DNA from: Desulfoprunum benzoelyticum
GTDB lineage: Bacteria; Desulfobacterota; Desulfobulbia; Desulfobulbales; Desulfocapsaceae
Assembly: GCF_014201505.1 (NCBI RefSeq)
Contig: NZ_JACHEO010000012.1
Location: forward strand, 53,704 to 117,703
DNA: 64,000 bases
Direction of reading: 5' to 3'
Below, one piece after another: positions 1-8,721 of this stretch. Position 1 is the first letter of the stretch; every line of letters starts with the position of its first letter. The notes under the pieces were generated by a model. That model did not search any database. It saw only the letters and a program-made list of their open reading frames with translations, and was not told the origin of the DNA. Position numbers and translations under genes: made by a program.

Positions 1-1
1 G

Positions 2-196
2 GAACAGACCTCGTTTCTGCCTGATTACGGGTTCAAGGACGGCGGCACCGAACCTGAAATCGCCGGAGAATCGTCATCTTCATGGCCGGCGGTGGACAAG
101 GGTACCAGTACCGCCGGTCTGGTCGGTGGCGGCCTCACCTTGGCCCTGGCGGTCATGATCGGCCTGTTGTTCAGGAAACGGAAACAGACTCCGTAA
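2..196 (+). CDS. ECF-type cobalt/nickel transporter substrate subunit (CbiM/NikM with PDGLE/CbiN-like tail), C-terminal fragment
   Basis: Only the last 64 codons are in the window; the reading frame is open at the left edge and ends at TAA 194-196. The fragment has a linker, a short Trp-Pro-x-Val stretch, then one glycine-rich hydrophobic helix (about residues 38-56 of the fragment) and a basic tail, RKRKQTP. That is the usual ending of CbiM/NikM proteins carrying a fused CbiN-like (PDGLE) domain. The next two genes encode CbiQ and CbiO, so this should be the substrate-capture and membrane part of a Co2+ or Ni2+ importer in the inner membrane. The metal cannot be told from this piece. Confidence 0.72.
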   Translation, partial: EQTSFLPDYGFKDGGTEPEIAGESSSSWPAVDKGTSTAGLVGGGLTLALAVMIGLLFRKRKQTP

Positions 197-295
197 CCGG
201 CAACGCCGGTCGCGATCATCCGTGTCACTCCGGCAACGGCGGGCCAGTGCCGCCGTTGCCCAGCCATTCCGCTCAGCCCCTCAACCGCATCCTGC

Positions 296-1108
296 ATGGC
301 AAAAATCGAATCCGCGTTCCTCGACCTGACCTATCTCGACAGACTGGCCACCGGGGACACCGTCATTCACCGGCTCGATCCCCGCGTCAAGGTGGTGATT
401 GCGGCCCTGTTCGTGGTCTGCGTCGTCTCCTTCGACAAATACGCGATTGCGGCGATGCTGCCGTTCGCCGTGTTGCTGATGATCATCATGGGACTGGGGG
501 AGATACCGGCAGGCTACGTCATCACCAAGCTCGTCGTCACCTCGCCGTTTGCGGTCATGGTCGGGATCTTCAACCCGCTGCTGGACCAGCAGATCGTCCT
601 CCATCTTGGCTCATGGGCGATATCCGGCGGCTGGGTCTCCTTTCTCTCGATCCTGCTCCGTTTCGGCCTGACGGTTGCCGCCATGCTGGTCCTGATCGCC
701 ACCACCGGCTTCAATCAGGTCTGCATGGCCCTGGAAAGACTCGGCATACCGAAGATCTTCGCGGTCCAGCTGCTGATGCTCTACCGTTACATCTTCGTCC
801 TGCTCGAAGAAGGTCAGCGCATGCACCGGGCCCGCGCCCTTCGCAGTTTTCAAAAACGAGGGATGGAAATGAAGCAGTACGCCTATCTCCTCGGCCAGCT
901 GCTGCTGCGGACGATCGATCGCGGCCAGCGCATCCATCTGGCCATGCTCTGCCGCGGTTTCGACGGCACGATCAGGATCAGGCAGAACCTGCGGATCACC
1001 ACTCGGGATATCGTCGTGTTCCTGGCCGGCGGCATGGTCCTGATCGTTATCCGCCGGTTCAACATCGCCCTGCTGCTCGGCAATTTTATCACGGATCTGC
1101 TGCAATGA
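296..1108 (+). CDS. cbiQ: Cobalt/nickel ECF transporter transmembrane subunit CbiQ
   Basis: Transmembrane coupling subunit of an ECF-type Co2+/Ni2+ importer. The 270-residue protein opens with a typical CbiQ N-terminus (MAKIESAFLDLTYLDRLA) and has several hydrophobic helices, including a cluster at about residues 30-75, then the cytoplasmic coupling helix with an A-R-A-L-R type motif (HRARALRSF, about residues 178-186) that contacts the ATPase. The ATG at 296 matches the family start; 99 bp separate it from the upstream CbiM/N gene. Its stop overlaps the cbiO start by 4 bp (ATGA), so the two are translationally coupled. Confidence 0.93.
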   Translation: MAKIESAFLDLTYLDRLATGDTVIHRLDPRVKVVIAALFVVCVVSFDKYAIAAMLPFAVLLMIIMGLGEIPAGYVITKLVVTSPFAVMVGIFNPLLDQQIVLHLGSWAISGGWVSFLSILLRFGLTVAAMLVLIATTGFNQVCMALERLGIPKIFAVQLLMLYRYIFVLLEEGQRMHRARALRSFQKRGMEMKQYAYLLGQLLLRTIDRGQRIHLAMLCRGFDGTIRIRQNLRITTRDIVVFLAGGMVLIVIRRFNIALLLGNFITDLLQ

Positions 1109-1857
1109 GCCATCATATCGTCGAAGTTCACGAACTCGAGCACACCTACCCCGACGGCACCGCCGCCGTCAGAGGTATCTCCTTCCGCATCCATCATGGC
1201 GAGGCGGTCGCCGTCGTCGGCGCCAACGGGGCCGGCAAGTCGACCCTGCTGCTCCACCTCAACGGCTATCTCACCCCGCAGAGCGGGACGGTGCGGATCG
1301 GTGATTTCCCGCTGACGAAAGAGACCGTCAAGGATATCCGCAGGGCCGTCGGCATGATCTTCCAGGACCCCGACGACCAGCTGTTCATGCCCTCCGTCTA
1401 TGAGGATGTCGCCTTCGGTCCGCTCAATCTCGGTCTGCCGCCGGAAGAGGTCGAGCAACGGGTGCAGCAGGCGCTGCAGCGGACCGGCGTCGAACACCTC
1501 CGCGAGCGTCCGCCCTACAAGCTCTCCGGCGGAGAAAAACGCGCCGTGGCGATCGCCACCGTGCTGGCGATGTCGCCGGACATCCTGGTCATGGACGAAC
1601 CGACCTCCAACCTCGACCCGCTGTCGCGCCGGACCCTGATCGAACTGCTGGCCGGTTTTCACCACACCAAGATCATCGCCACCCATGACCTCGACATGGT
1701 CATCGATCTGTGCGAACGGACGATCGTCATCCATGAGGGCACGATCATGGCCGATGGGCCGACCACCGACATCTTCAATGACGACCTGCTGCTGAAGAAG
1801 AGCCATCTCGAACGGCCGTTGCGGATGCAGGCCTGCCCGTTCTGTTCACGGCGCTGA
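1105..1857 (+). CDS. cbiO: Cobalt/nickel ECF transporter ATPase CbiO
   Basis: ABC ATPase that powers Co2+ or Ni2+ import with CbiQ and CbiM/N. The 250-residue protein has Walker A GANGAGKST, Q-loop context FQDPDDQLF, signature LSGGEKR, Walker B ILVMDEPTSNLD and the switch His in ATHDLD. FQDPDDQLF is characteristic of ECF ATPases. The start is the ATG at 1105, overlapping the cbiQ stop; a longer reading frame beginning at 82 is only a frame-through. It is the last gene of the operon, and the next gene (tamB) converges on it 50 bp away. No clear terminator was seen between them. Confidence 0.95.
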   Translation: MSHHIVEVHELEHTYPDGTAAVRGISFRIHHGEAVAVVGANGAGKSTLLLHLNGYLTPQSGTVRIGDFPLTKETVKDIRRAVGMIFQDPDDQLFMPSVYEDVAFGPLNLGLPPEEVEQRVQQALQRTGVEHLRERPPYKLSGGEKRAVAIATVLAMSPDILVMDEPTSNLDPLSRRTLIELLAGFHHTKIIATHDLDMVIDLCERTIVIHEGTIMADGPTTDIFNDDLLLKKSHLERPLRMQACPFCSRR

Positions 1858-1907
1858 AGGAAAACCTGCAGAACAAAGGGAAGCGATTGGATGAAGCGAG
1901 CCGTCGT

Positions 1908-4900
1908 CTACCGTTCGATCGAGTAGAAGATATCGGCGGCATTCGAGTCGGCGGAGCTCCTGGTGACGACGGAAAATCCAAGACCGAGGTTGTAGTTCGC
2001 CAGGAAGGACCCTTTCTGGTCGAAGAAATTGTGGTCATAGCCGATATACAGACGGTCGGTCAGCTTCTTGCCGACCACCAGCGAGTAGTCGCCGTCCTCC
2101 TCGGTCCCTTCGAGGTGCATCTCATCGAGAGGGAGCAGCCCGGTCAGGGTCGTCACCAGTCCCGCCCCTTCCTCCAGGCCGATGGTCGAGGCCGCCGCCT
2201 GCAGCACCCCGCCTTCCCCCTCCTTGACATCCGACATCGAATGCCCGACCACCATGTAGGCGAGGATATCGCCCTCATCCATGTTCGGGTCGGAGAACAG
2301 TTTGAAATCCAGTTCCTGGAGGGAGCCGCTGACATCGACACCGATCGTCAGGTTGCCGCCGAAATCGCTCTTTTCCCGGATAAACTGAACGGCACGGGCA
2401 TCGATGCCGGGGTTGTCGACCGGGCCGTCGTTGAAAAACATCCGGCCCCGCCTGATGGCCAGGGAGCGGCCATACAAGCTGAAGGTACCGTCGTTGAGGG
2501 TCAACTCGCCCTTGCCGCTGACAAAGGTGTCCGAGGTGTTGCGGATTGCCAGCGAGCCGCTCAGCCTCCCCGTCAGTCCATACCCGTCAAGCCGCACGTC
2601 ATCGCCCAGGCGCAGGTCCAGCCGCGAAACGAGCGGCCAGTGCCGGACCTTTTCCTCTTTCTCCAGATCGGTATAGACCACGTCTTTGGACACCGCGATC
2701 GTGTCCTTCATCTCGCTGGGGGCGATATGGGCCTTGGGCACGGTGACGACCCCGCTCAATTCCCCACCATCCCTGGTAAAAGTGAAGCGGATATCAGGAT
2801 TGACGAGAACCTCGTACTCCGGCAGGCTGACCGCCTGAAACTGCTGTCCGGACACGGTGAAATCTCCCTGCAGCCCGGACCCGTCGTCATAGCTCAGTGT
2901 CCCCTCGGCCGTTGCCTCGCCGGGACCGGACCTGGCATTGACCTCCATCTCGACCTCCTCGCCGGCGGCGGCCAGGGAGATCCCGACCTCCTCGAGGAAA
3001 ATACCGAGCGACGGCAGGGCGACGCGTCCCCCGTGGAGATCGAGACGCCCTTCGAATACCGGGCGCGACAAGGTGCCGGCGATGGCCAGGGTACTGTCGA
3101 TCCGACCCGTCGGCCGCAACAGGAAATCGGTCAGGGGCGCGATCGGCCCGAGGTCCTGGAGCTTGAGCCGCAGCCGGCCGTTGACCGGCTGCCGCAGCAA
3201 GGAAGCGGTGAGGCTGCCGGCGTCGGCGATCGTCAGCTCCAGCTCCAGCGAGCTGTTGTCCTGGAAATGCGACTGCAGCGCTCCCTGCAGCCGGCCGTCG
3301 GCGAGTTGGAGTTCCAGGGCGTTGCCATGCAGGACAATATTTTCGAACCCGTCTTCCGCCAACCCTGACTTTATACGGATCTCCGGGATCGCCACGGTCA
3401 TCTCACCGCTCTGCACCCGTTCGCCGTCCCCGTTGGCCGTAAGTGCCGCCGTGACGTTGCCGGCAAGCGGCCAGGGGGTGAGACCCGTTTCGCTGAAAAA
3501 CTGCAGCGGCAGGTCGGCGACATCTCCCTTGACCGTCCATTCCCCTCGGGCCTCGTCGCTGCGCCACCCGGCGTGGAGACAGATCCGTCCCGGATCGCGA
3601 GCCAGGCACAGACCGAGAAGGTCGGCGCCCGTCCTCGAGATCTGCAGATCGGCCTTGACGAGCTGGCGCCAGTTGCCGAGATCAGGTCCGGACAGGGTCG
3701 TATCCTCGATCCTCCCCTCCCACTCCAGGTCCTCGAGTCCGCCATGGATGGTAAACTTCAGATCGCCGGCAGCGGAATGCAGAGAAGCCGAGAGATCATG
3801 GGCCTCGGTGGTTCCATCGAGATGCAGCGCCCCCTCGTCGACAACGATGCCGGCCCAGTCGATAGCCTCGAGATCGACCGTCGCCTCCATATCGGCGCCG
3901 GCGCGGGTATCGACATGGACCTTGGCGATCATCCGACCGATCTTCTGTCCGCAATAGCGGATGGCGGCAGCGTCGAGATCGAGATCAAGGGCGGGAAAAT
4001 CCCGGTCGCCGCCGACCTGTCCGCGGACGCTGAGTTCCCCCTCGCCATCCGGCAGCACCTCACCGATATCGGGGGAGGCAAACTCGAACTGGAGATCGTA
4101 GGTCTCGGCAATCGTGCCCGCCGCCTGGACGAAGGACGCACCGCTCTGCAGAAAGACATTCTCCATCTCGAAACGGGCGGCAGCGGAGCGGATCCGGCCC
4201 TTGCCGCTGACCGGGAAGCCACGCATGGCACCGTCGACGGAATGGACCTCGGTATCCGTCCGCAGTTCGTCATCGTCCTCGTAGCCGAGATGGCCGGTCG
4301 ACCGCAGGTCGGCGGTCAGGACACCCTCGAACCGCCGGTCGAAGCCGGCGGGATTGAACGATCGGGTTGTGGCCTCGCCACTCCAGCTGAAGGCGTCCAG
4401 CCACCCCAGGACGAGATTGGCGATATCGATATCCCCATCGGGAGACCTGAGTTTGACGACCCTGGCGCTCAGCCCCCGACCGGTGCCGTCGACGTCGGCG
4501 GTCGCGGTGATACCGTGAAAATCGAGAAACGAGCCGCCGGCCTTGATCGTGCCGTGGTAGCGGCCGAAATCGCCGGCGGCGTCGACGGTGGCATCCAGCA
4601 TCAGCCGCGGCCAGCCGTCATGGAATACCGGGAACCAGACCTGGCGGCCGACAGCCCGGGCCTGCCAGTGCGGATTGGCGGGGAGACCCTCCAATACCCC
4701 GGACACCCGGACGTCGGCCGGTCGGTTCGCCGCGGCGCTGACCTGGAGGCGATCGAAGGGGCCGCGGGCCGAATAGGTCCCGGCCATCTCGGCATAGCCG
4801 CCGGCCGGGCTGATGCGCCAGGCGCCGATGACGTCGGTGGCCCAACCGGCGCCGGCATCGATGAAGCCGCTCAACCGCAGCCCGTAGCGGGCGGCGTCGA

Positions 4901-5414
4901 TCACCCCTGCGCGGATCTCGATCCGCTCCCGGTCGGCGCTCAATCCCAGGCGCAGCTGGTGGATATCGGTGGCGGTACTGCCGTCGGCAAGGACGACCTT
5001 CAGTCCGGTGATATCGACCTCGTCGACGTCCAGGGCAAACGGCAGCAGCACCGCCGGGAGGCCGACCGGTCCGGTCTCGGCCGCCGGCTCCCCGGCCTGA
5101 CCGCCCCGCAGGGTGACGACGATACCGGTAGCGGTGAGACGATCGACGGTCAGCTTTGCCTTCACCAGGTCCACCGGCCGCCAGTTGCCGGCCACTTCGG
5201 CGATGACGATGTCGACGCCGGGCAGTTTGAGCTCCAGATCCCGCAACTGCCAGGCGGAAAACAGCCGGCCGTCGACCTGGCCGACGGCGAACGACCGCTG
5301 CGAGAGATCCGAGGCCAGCCGCAGCAGCGAACGCAGCCCTGTCGGAGAAGCGGCGAAGACGACGATGGCGGCCGCAAGCGACAACAGCAACATCGGCAAC
5401 AGCAGTTTTTTCAT
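1908..5414 (-). CDS. tamB: Translocation and assembly module inner-membrane subunit TamB
   Basis: Large AsmA-like lipid-transport/assembly protein spanning the periplasm, anchored in the inner membrane and paired with TamA. It has 1168 residues, with an uncleaved N-terminal signal anchor (MKKLLLPMLLLSLAAAIVVF), long stretches of repeating beta-strand sequence typical of a beta-taco groove, and a C-terminal TamB (DUF490) domain over roughly the last 330 residues. It ends in a beta-signal-like strand, DIFYSIER. Its ATG overlaps the tamA stop by 4 bp, so tamA and tamB are translationally coupled. The family is known for beta-barrel assembly and for phospholipid transport to the outer membrane; the sequence does not say which dominates here. 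Confidence 0.93.
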   Translation of the reverse strand: MKKLLLPMLLLSLAAAIVVFAASPTGLRSLLRLASDLSQRSFAVGQVDGRLFSAWQLRDLELKLPGVDIVIAEVAGNWRPVDLVKAKLTVDRLTATGIVVTLRGGQAGEPAAETGPVGLPAVLLPFALDVDEVDITGLKVVLADGSTATDIHQLRLGLSADRERIEIRAGVIDAARYGLRLSGFIDAGAGWATDVIGAWRISPAGGYAEMAGTYSARGPFDRLQVSAAANRPADVRVSGVLEGLPANPHWQARAVGRQVWFPVFHDGWPRLMLDATVDAAGDFGRYHGTIKAGGSFLDFHGITATADVDGTGRGLSARVVKLRSPDGDIDIANLVLGWLDAFSWSGEATTRSFNPAGFDRRFEGVLTADLRSTGHLGYEDDDELRTDTEVHSVDGAMRGFPVSGKGRIRSAAARFEMENVFLQSGASFVQAAGTIAETYDLQFEFASPDIGEVLPDGEGELSVRGQVGGDRDFPALDLDLDAAAIRYCGQKIGRMIAKVHVDTRAGADMEATVDLEAIDWAGIVVDEGALHLDGTTEAHDLSASLHSAAGDLKFTIHGGLEDLEWEGRIEDTTLSGPDLGNWRQLVKADLQISRTGADLLGLCLARDPGRICLHAGWRSDEARGEWTVKGDVADLPLQFFSETGLTPWPLAGNVTAALTANGDGERVQSGEMTVAIPEIRIKSGLAEDGFENIVLHGNALELQLADGRLQGALQSHFQDNSSLELELTIADAGSLTASLLRQPVNGRLRLKLQDLGPIAPLTDFLLRPTGRIDSTLAIAGTLSRPVFEGRLDLHGGRVALPSLGIFLEEVGISLAAAGEEVEMEVNARSGPGEATAEGTLSYDDGSGLQGDFTVSGQQFQAVSLPEYEVLVNPDIRFTFTRDGGELSGVVTVPKAHIAPSEMKDTIAVSKDVVYTDLEKEEKVRHWPLVSRLDLRLGDDVRLDGYGLTGRLSGSLAIRNTSDTFVSGKGELTLNDGTFSLYGRSLAIRRGRMFFNDGPVDNPGIDARAVQFIREKSDFGGNLTIGVDVSGSLQELDFKLFSDPNMDEGDILAYMVVGHSMSDVKEGEGGVLQAAASTIGLEEGAGLVTTLTGLLPLDEMHLEGTEEDGDYSLVVGKKLTDRLYIGYDHNFFDQKGSFLANYNLGLGFSVVTRSSADSNAADIFYSIER

Positions 5415-7144
5415 AGATCGCCACCGACGGAGAGATGGAGCCGGACCGGGTTGTTGTCGTCGGAAAGAGCGGTCGCCAGATCGAACCGCACCTGACCGAA
5501 AGGCAGCCGGTACCGCAGGCCGAGACCGGCCCCCTGTTCAAAATCGACCTTGGGATCATCCATCGCGTTGCCGACATCGAAAAAGGCGGCAAGACTCCAG
5601 CTTTCGTCGATGATTCGCTCCAACTCGGCACTGCCGACCACCAGGTAGCGGCCGCCGACGACCGTCCCGGAAGCATCCCTGGTGCCCAGTTCCTTGTAAT
5701 CGAAGCCCCGGATGCTCTGATCGCCGCCGGCATAAAACCGGAGCGACGGCGGCAGGTCATCGATCGAATCCACCAGCGTCGCGCCGAGGGTGCCGCGGCC
5801 GATCAGCCGCCAGGGCCGGAACGGGGAAAAAATGAGTTTCGATGACCCGGTGACCTGGAGGAAGGTGGCGTCGGAGCTGGTCGCTTCGGTCGCCCCGTTG
5901 AGATTGACCGCCAGTTGCAGACCGTTTTTCGTATTCACCAGGCTGTCGGCCCAGATTATCGCCAGGTTCGCCCCCGGCATCAGCAGCTTGCTGGTGCCGC
6001 TGGTGGCCCCGACATCGTACTTCTCGTTCCGCCCTTCGATCGAAACGCCGTAGCGGATGCGCGGCTCGCCATGGTCGAGGGTCAGGCCGGCGGCCACCAG
6101 CCGGGTCTGGGTCTGCTCCCACGACTGGTCGTTATAGGTGGCGCCGACGACATAACTGTCATAGCGGGGATCATGCCGCGGGATGTCGTAGCGGAGGGTG
6201 AATTTATTCTCCAGCTCGGCAATCTGCAGTGCCCCCCTGGCCTTGTGGCCGCTGGTGTTGAGGAGGCGGTTGCGCCATTCGAGCTGGGTCCTGGCGCCGG
6301 TGTCGGTGGCGTAACCGAGACCGAAGCTGTAACGGTTCAGATGTTGCGGCGTCTCGAGCTCGACGGTCACCGGTATCTGCAGGTCGCGCGCCGCGTCGAT
6401 ATCGCCCCGCACCGACACCCGGTTGAAGAAATCGGTGGCATAGAGGATCCGCTGCAGTTCAAAGAGCCTGGCCGGGGCCCACGGGTCGCCTACCTTGTAA
6501 GGCAGATAACGGGCAAGCAGTCCCGGTTTGATGATCTTCTGCTCGGAGGTCGTGATACCGAAGAGAAAGCGGGGCCCGGTATCGAGCACCAGGTCGACCT
6601 CGCCGGTCTTCGCCTGGCGATTGATCCGCAATTCAAGCCTTGAGAAGCGGGCGGTGAGAAACCCCAGCCGCAGGGCCGAACGCACCATCTGCTTCTTGCC
6701 TTTTTCGTAGAGACTCTGATCGAGGACATCGCCGATCTCGAGCGGAAACTCCCTGGCGGTCCAGGCCAGGTCATCACCGCCCGGTCCCTCCACCTCGATC
6801 CGCACCGCCTTCACCCGGACCGGCTCCCCGCGATTGACGGTATATACGGCTCTCCAGGTGTCCCCCTCCTGATCCAGGGTGCCGACGATGATCGGCGCAT
6901 AGTAGCCGAACGGCGCCAGGGCCTCTTCGATATCAGCCTTGGCGTGGCGGTGCAGGCGCGTGATCTCGAAGCCGGTGAGACGCCTGCTGTCCTTGTGGAG
7001 AAAGATCTTCAGGCGAGAGAGGATATTGTCGTACATCGCCCCCTTGACCCCCTTGACCTGGACGTCGACCGTCACCGCGGCAACCAGCGGGGATGGCAGC
7101 AGGAAGAAGAGGGCCAGCAGGAAGAATAGGATTCGACAAGACAA
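5411..7144 (-). CDS. tamA: Translocation and assembly module outer-membrane subunit TamA (BamA/Omp85 family)
   Basis: Outer-membrane Omp85-family barrel of 577 residues. A hydrophobic signal peptide (about residues 1-22) is followed by POTRA-like repeats to about residue 260 and a 16-strand barrel. The conserved lid-lock motif is visible as IRGFDYKELG near residue 475. The last residues, VRLHLSVGGDL, form the terminal strand. The only start that keeps the signal peptide is TTG at 7144; there is no clear Shine-Dalgarno before it, so expression may be weak or the start may need checking. It is transcribed with tamB and divergently from the rlmD-like gene across 125 bp. Confidence 0.9.
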   Translation of the reverse strand: MSCRILFFLLALFFLLPSPLVAAVTVDVQVKGVKGAMYDNILSRLKIFLHKDSRRLTGFEITRLHRHAKADIEEALAPFGYYAPIIVGTLDQEGDTWRAVYTVNRGEPVRVKAVRIEVEGPGGDDLAWTAREFPLEIGDVLDQSLYEKGKKQMVRSALRLGFLTARFSRLELRINRQAKTGEVDLVLDTGPRFLFGITTSEQKIIKPGLLARYLPYKVGDPWAPARLFELQRILYATDFFNRVSVRGDIDAARDLQIPVTVELETPQHLNRYSFGLGYATDTGARTQLEWRNRLLNTSGHKARGALQIAELENKFTLRYDIPRHDPRYDSYVVGATYNDQSWEQTQTRLVAAGLTLDHGEPRIRYGVSIEGRNEKYDVGATSGTSKLLMPGANLAIIWADSLVNTKNGLQLAVNLNGATEATSSDATFLQVTGSSKLIFSPFRPWRLIGRGTLGATLVDSIDDLPPSLRFYAGGDQSIRGFDYKELGTRDASGTVVGGRYLVVGSAELERIIDESWSLAAFFDVGNAMDDPKVDFEQGAGLGLRYRLPFGQVRFDLATALSDDNNPVRLHLSVGGDL

Positions 7145-7269
7145 GGATGTTATATTATGAAAGGTTCAAAATCCAGACGGGTCGTCCGCGGCGCCTGTAA
7201 ACCTCGGTCCGCCGCCTCAATTGCTGGTGTAATTACAGTTATTCTACACCACCGGTCGGTATTTGGAAG

Positions 7270-8601
7270 ATGAATATCCATGACCTCACGATTAACAAAC
7301 TGATCAATGGCGGCTACGGCCTGGGCCGTCTCGACGACGGCCGGGCGGCCATGGTCCGCCTCGCCCTCCCCGGCGAGACCGTCGACGTCCGCATCGAGCG
7401 GCAGACGAAATCGCTCGTCGAAGGAGTGGCGGTCCGAGTCCATGCCCCGCATCCCCGGCGGATCGAACCTCCCTGCCCTTACTATGGCGACTGCGGCGGC
7501 TGCGACCTGCAGCACGGCGATTATCCCTGCCAGCTCGAACTCAAAAAAGCGATCATCAGCGACCTGCTTCAACGCCATCCCGAACCGGCCGTGCGCCGGG
7601 CGACGGCCATCCTCGCCGAACCGCTGCCCTCCCCCCTAGCTTTCGGCTACCGCCAGCGCATCCGGCTGCAGATCGATGCGCATGGCCGCACCGGCTTCCG
7701 CCGCTTTCACCGCCACGAGATCGTGGCGGTGGCAGGCTGCCAGATCGCCCGGGACGATATCAACCAGACCCTCGCCACCCTCCGCCCGCACCCGGCGTAT
7801 GCCTCCCTGCTGCAACAGACAACGGAACTGGAGATCATGGCCGATCCCGACGGCGGCGGCACGGTCTGCGTCTTTATCCTCAAACGGCGGCCGCGACCCC
7901 GCGATTTCAACCAGGCGACCGCACTCTGTCGTGAGTCGGAGATCATGAACCGGATTTTCTTCGCCGGTCGCGATTTTCCCCTCACCCCCGCCGCCGGACG
8001 TGACCCGCAGATCGGCCGCAGCCTCTCCGTAACCTATCCGGCGGAACCGGGAAGGCCGGCGCTGACGCTGGGCTGGGAGGCCGGCGGTTTCTGTCAGATC
8101 AACCTGGCGCAGAACCGCCGGCTGATCGCCACCGTCGTCGACCTGGCCGCGCCCGGCCCGGAGGAATCGGTCCTCGACCTGTTCTGCGGCATGGGCAACT
8201 TCTCGATCCCGCTGGCCACAGGGTGTCGCCGCCTGCTCGGCATCGAGGGCCAGGGCTCGGCGATCCGCAGCGCCAGGGCCAACGCCCGGTGCGCCGGCAT
8301 TGACAACGCCGAGTTCCGCCAGGCGCCGATCCATGATGCCTGCACCCAGTTGACCGCCCAGGGTCAACCTTTCGACTGTGTGATCATCGACCCGCCGCGC
8401 CAGGGAGCCCCCGGCCTGGCCCGGCAACTGGCGGCGCTCACCGGCCGCCGCCTGGTCTACATCTCCTGCGACCCGGCGACCCTGTGCCGCGATCTCGGCG
8501 ACCTGATCGCCGCCGGCTTTACCGTCCGGCGGCTGCAGCCGGTCGACATGTTCCCCCAGACCCACCATATCGAGACCGTCGTCCTATTGGAAAAGAATTG
8601 A
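7270..8601 (+). CDS. rlmD: TrmA/RlmD-family 23S rRNA (uracil-5-)-methyltransferase
   Basis: SAM-dependent RNA m5U methyltransferase of 443 residues. The N-terminal TRAM domain (about 1-58) is followed by an Fe-S cluster motif (C69, C75, C78 in CPYYGDCGGC, with a fourth Cys in VAVAGCQ). The C-terminal Rossmann domain has the SAM motif DLFCGMGNFSIPL, the DPPRQG motif and the catalytic Cys in YISCDPATL. The Fe-S cysteines favour RlmD/RlmCD-type enzymes over TrmA. Start is ATG 7270 with GGAAG just upstream. It is monocistronic, closed by an intrinsic terminator at 8651-8676. Which uridine is modified cannot be read from sequence. Confidence 0.88.
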   Translation: MNIHDLTINKLINGGYGLGRLDDGRAAMVRLALPGETVDVRIERQTKSLVEGVAVRVHAPHPRRIEPPCPYYGDCGGCDLQHGDYPCQLELKKAIISDLLQRHPEPAVRRATAILAEPLPSPLAFGYRQRIRLQIDAHGRTGFRRFHRHEIVAVAGCQIARDDINQTLATLRPHPAYASLLQQTTELEIMADPDGGGTVCVFILKRRPRPRDFNQATALCRESEIMNRIFFAGRDFPLTPAAGRDPQIGRSLSVTYPAEPGRPALTLGWEAGGFCQINLAQNRRLIATVVDLAAPGPEESVLDLFCGMGNFSIPLATGCRRLLGIEGQGSAIRSARANARCAGIDNAEFRQAPIHDACTQLTAQGQPFDCVIIDPPRQGAPGLARQLAALTGRRLVYISCDPATLCRDLGDLIAAGFTVRRLQPVDMFPQTHHIETVVLLEKN

Positions 8602-8650
8602 CAGCACCGACGAATCCCAGTAAGTCGTAGGGTACTCGTTTATCTGGAGA

Positions 8651-8676
8651 AGCGGCAGATTCTGCCGCTTTTTTTT
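8651..8676 (+). terminator. Intrinsic terminator downstream of the rlmD-like gene
   Basis: A perfect 9-bp stem (AGCGGCAGA / TCTGCCGCT) with a 1-nt spacer is followed by a run of seven T. It lies 50 bp after the rlmD stop and just before lysS, separating the two transcription units. Confidence 0.9.
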
Positions 8677-8721
8677 ATAGCCGGCCGAAACTCCTCGGTG
8701 AATCTCAGCTCATCACGGACC

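Noticed and set aside
82..1857. Long plus-strand reading frame covering cbiQ and cbiO
   Set aside because: Its first two thirds are cbiQ read out of frame; only the part from 1105 is a real protein (CbiO).
1887..5495. Long plus-strand open frames opposite tamB
   Set aside because: Antisense shadows of a high-GC gene; TamB on the minus strand has clear family features.
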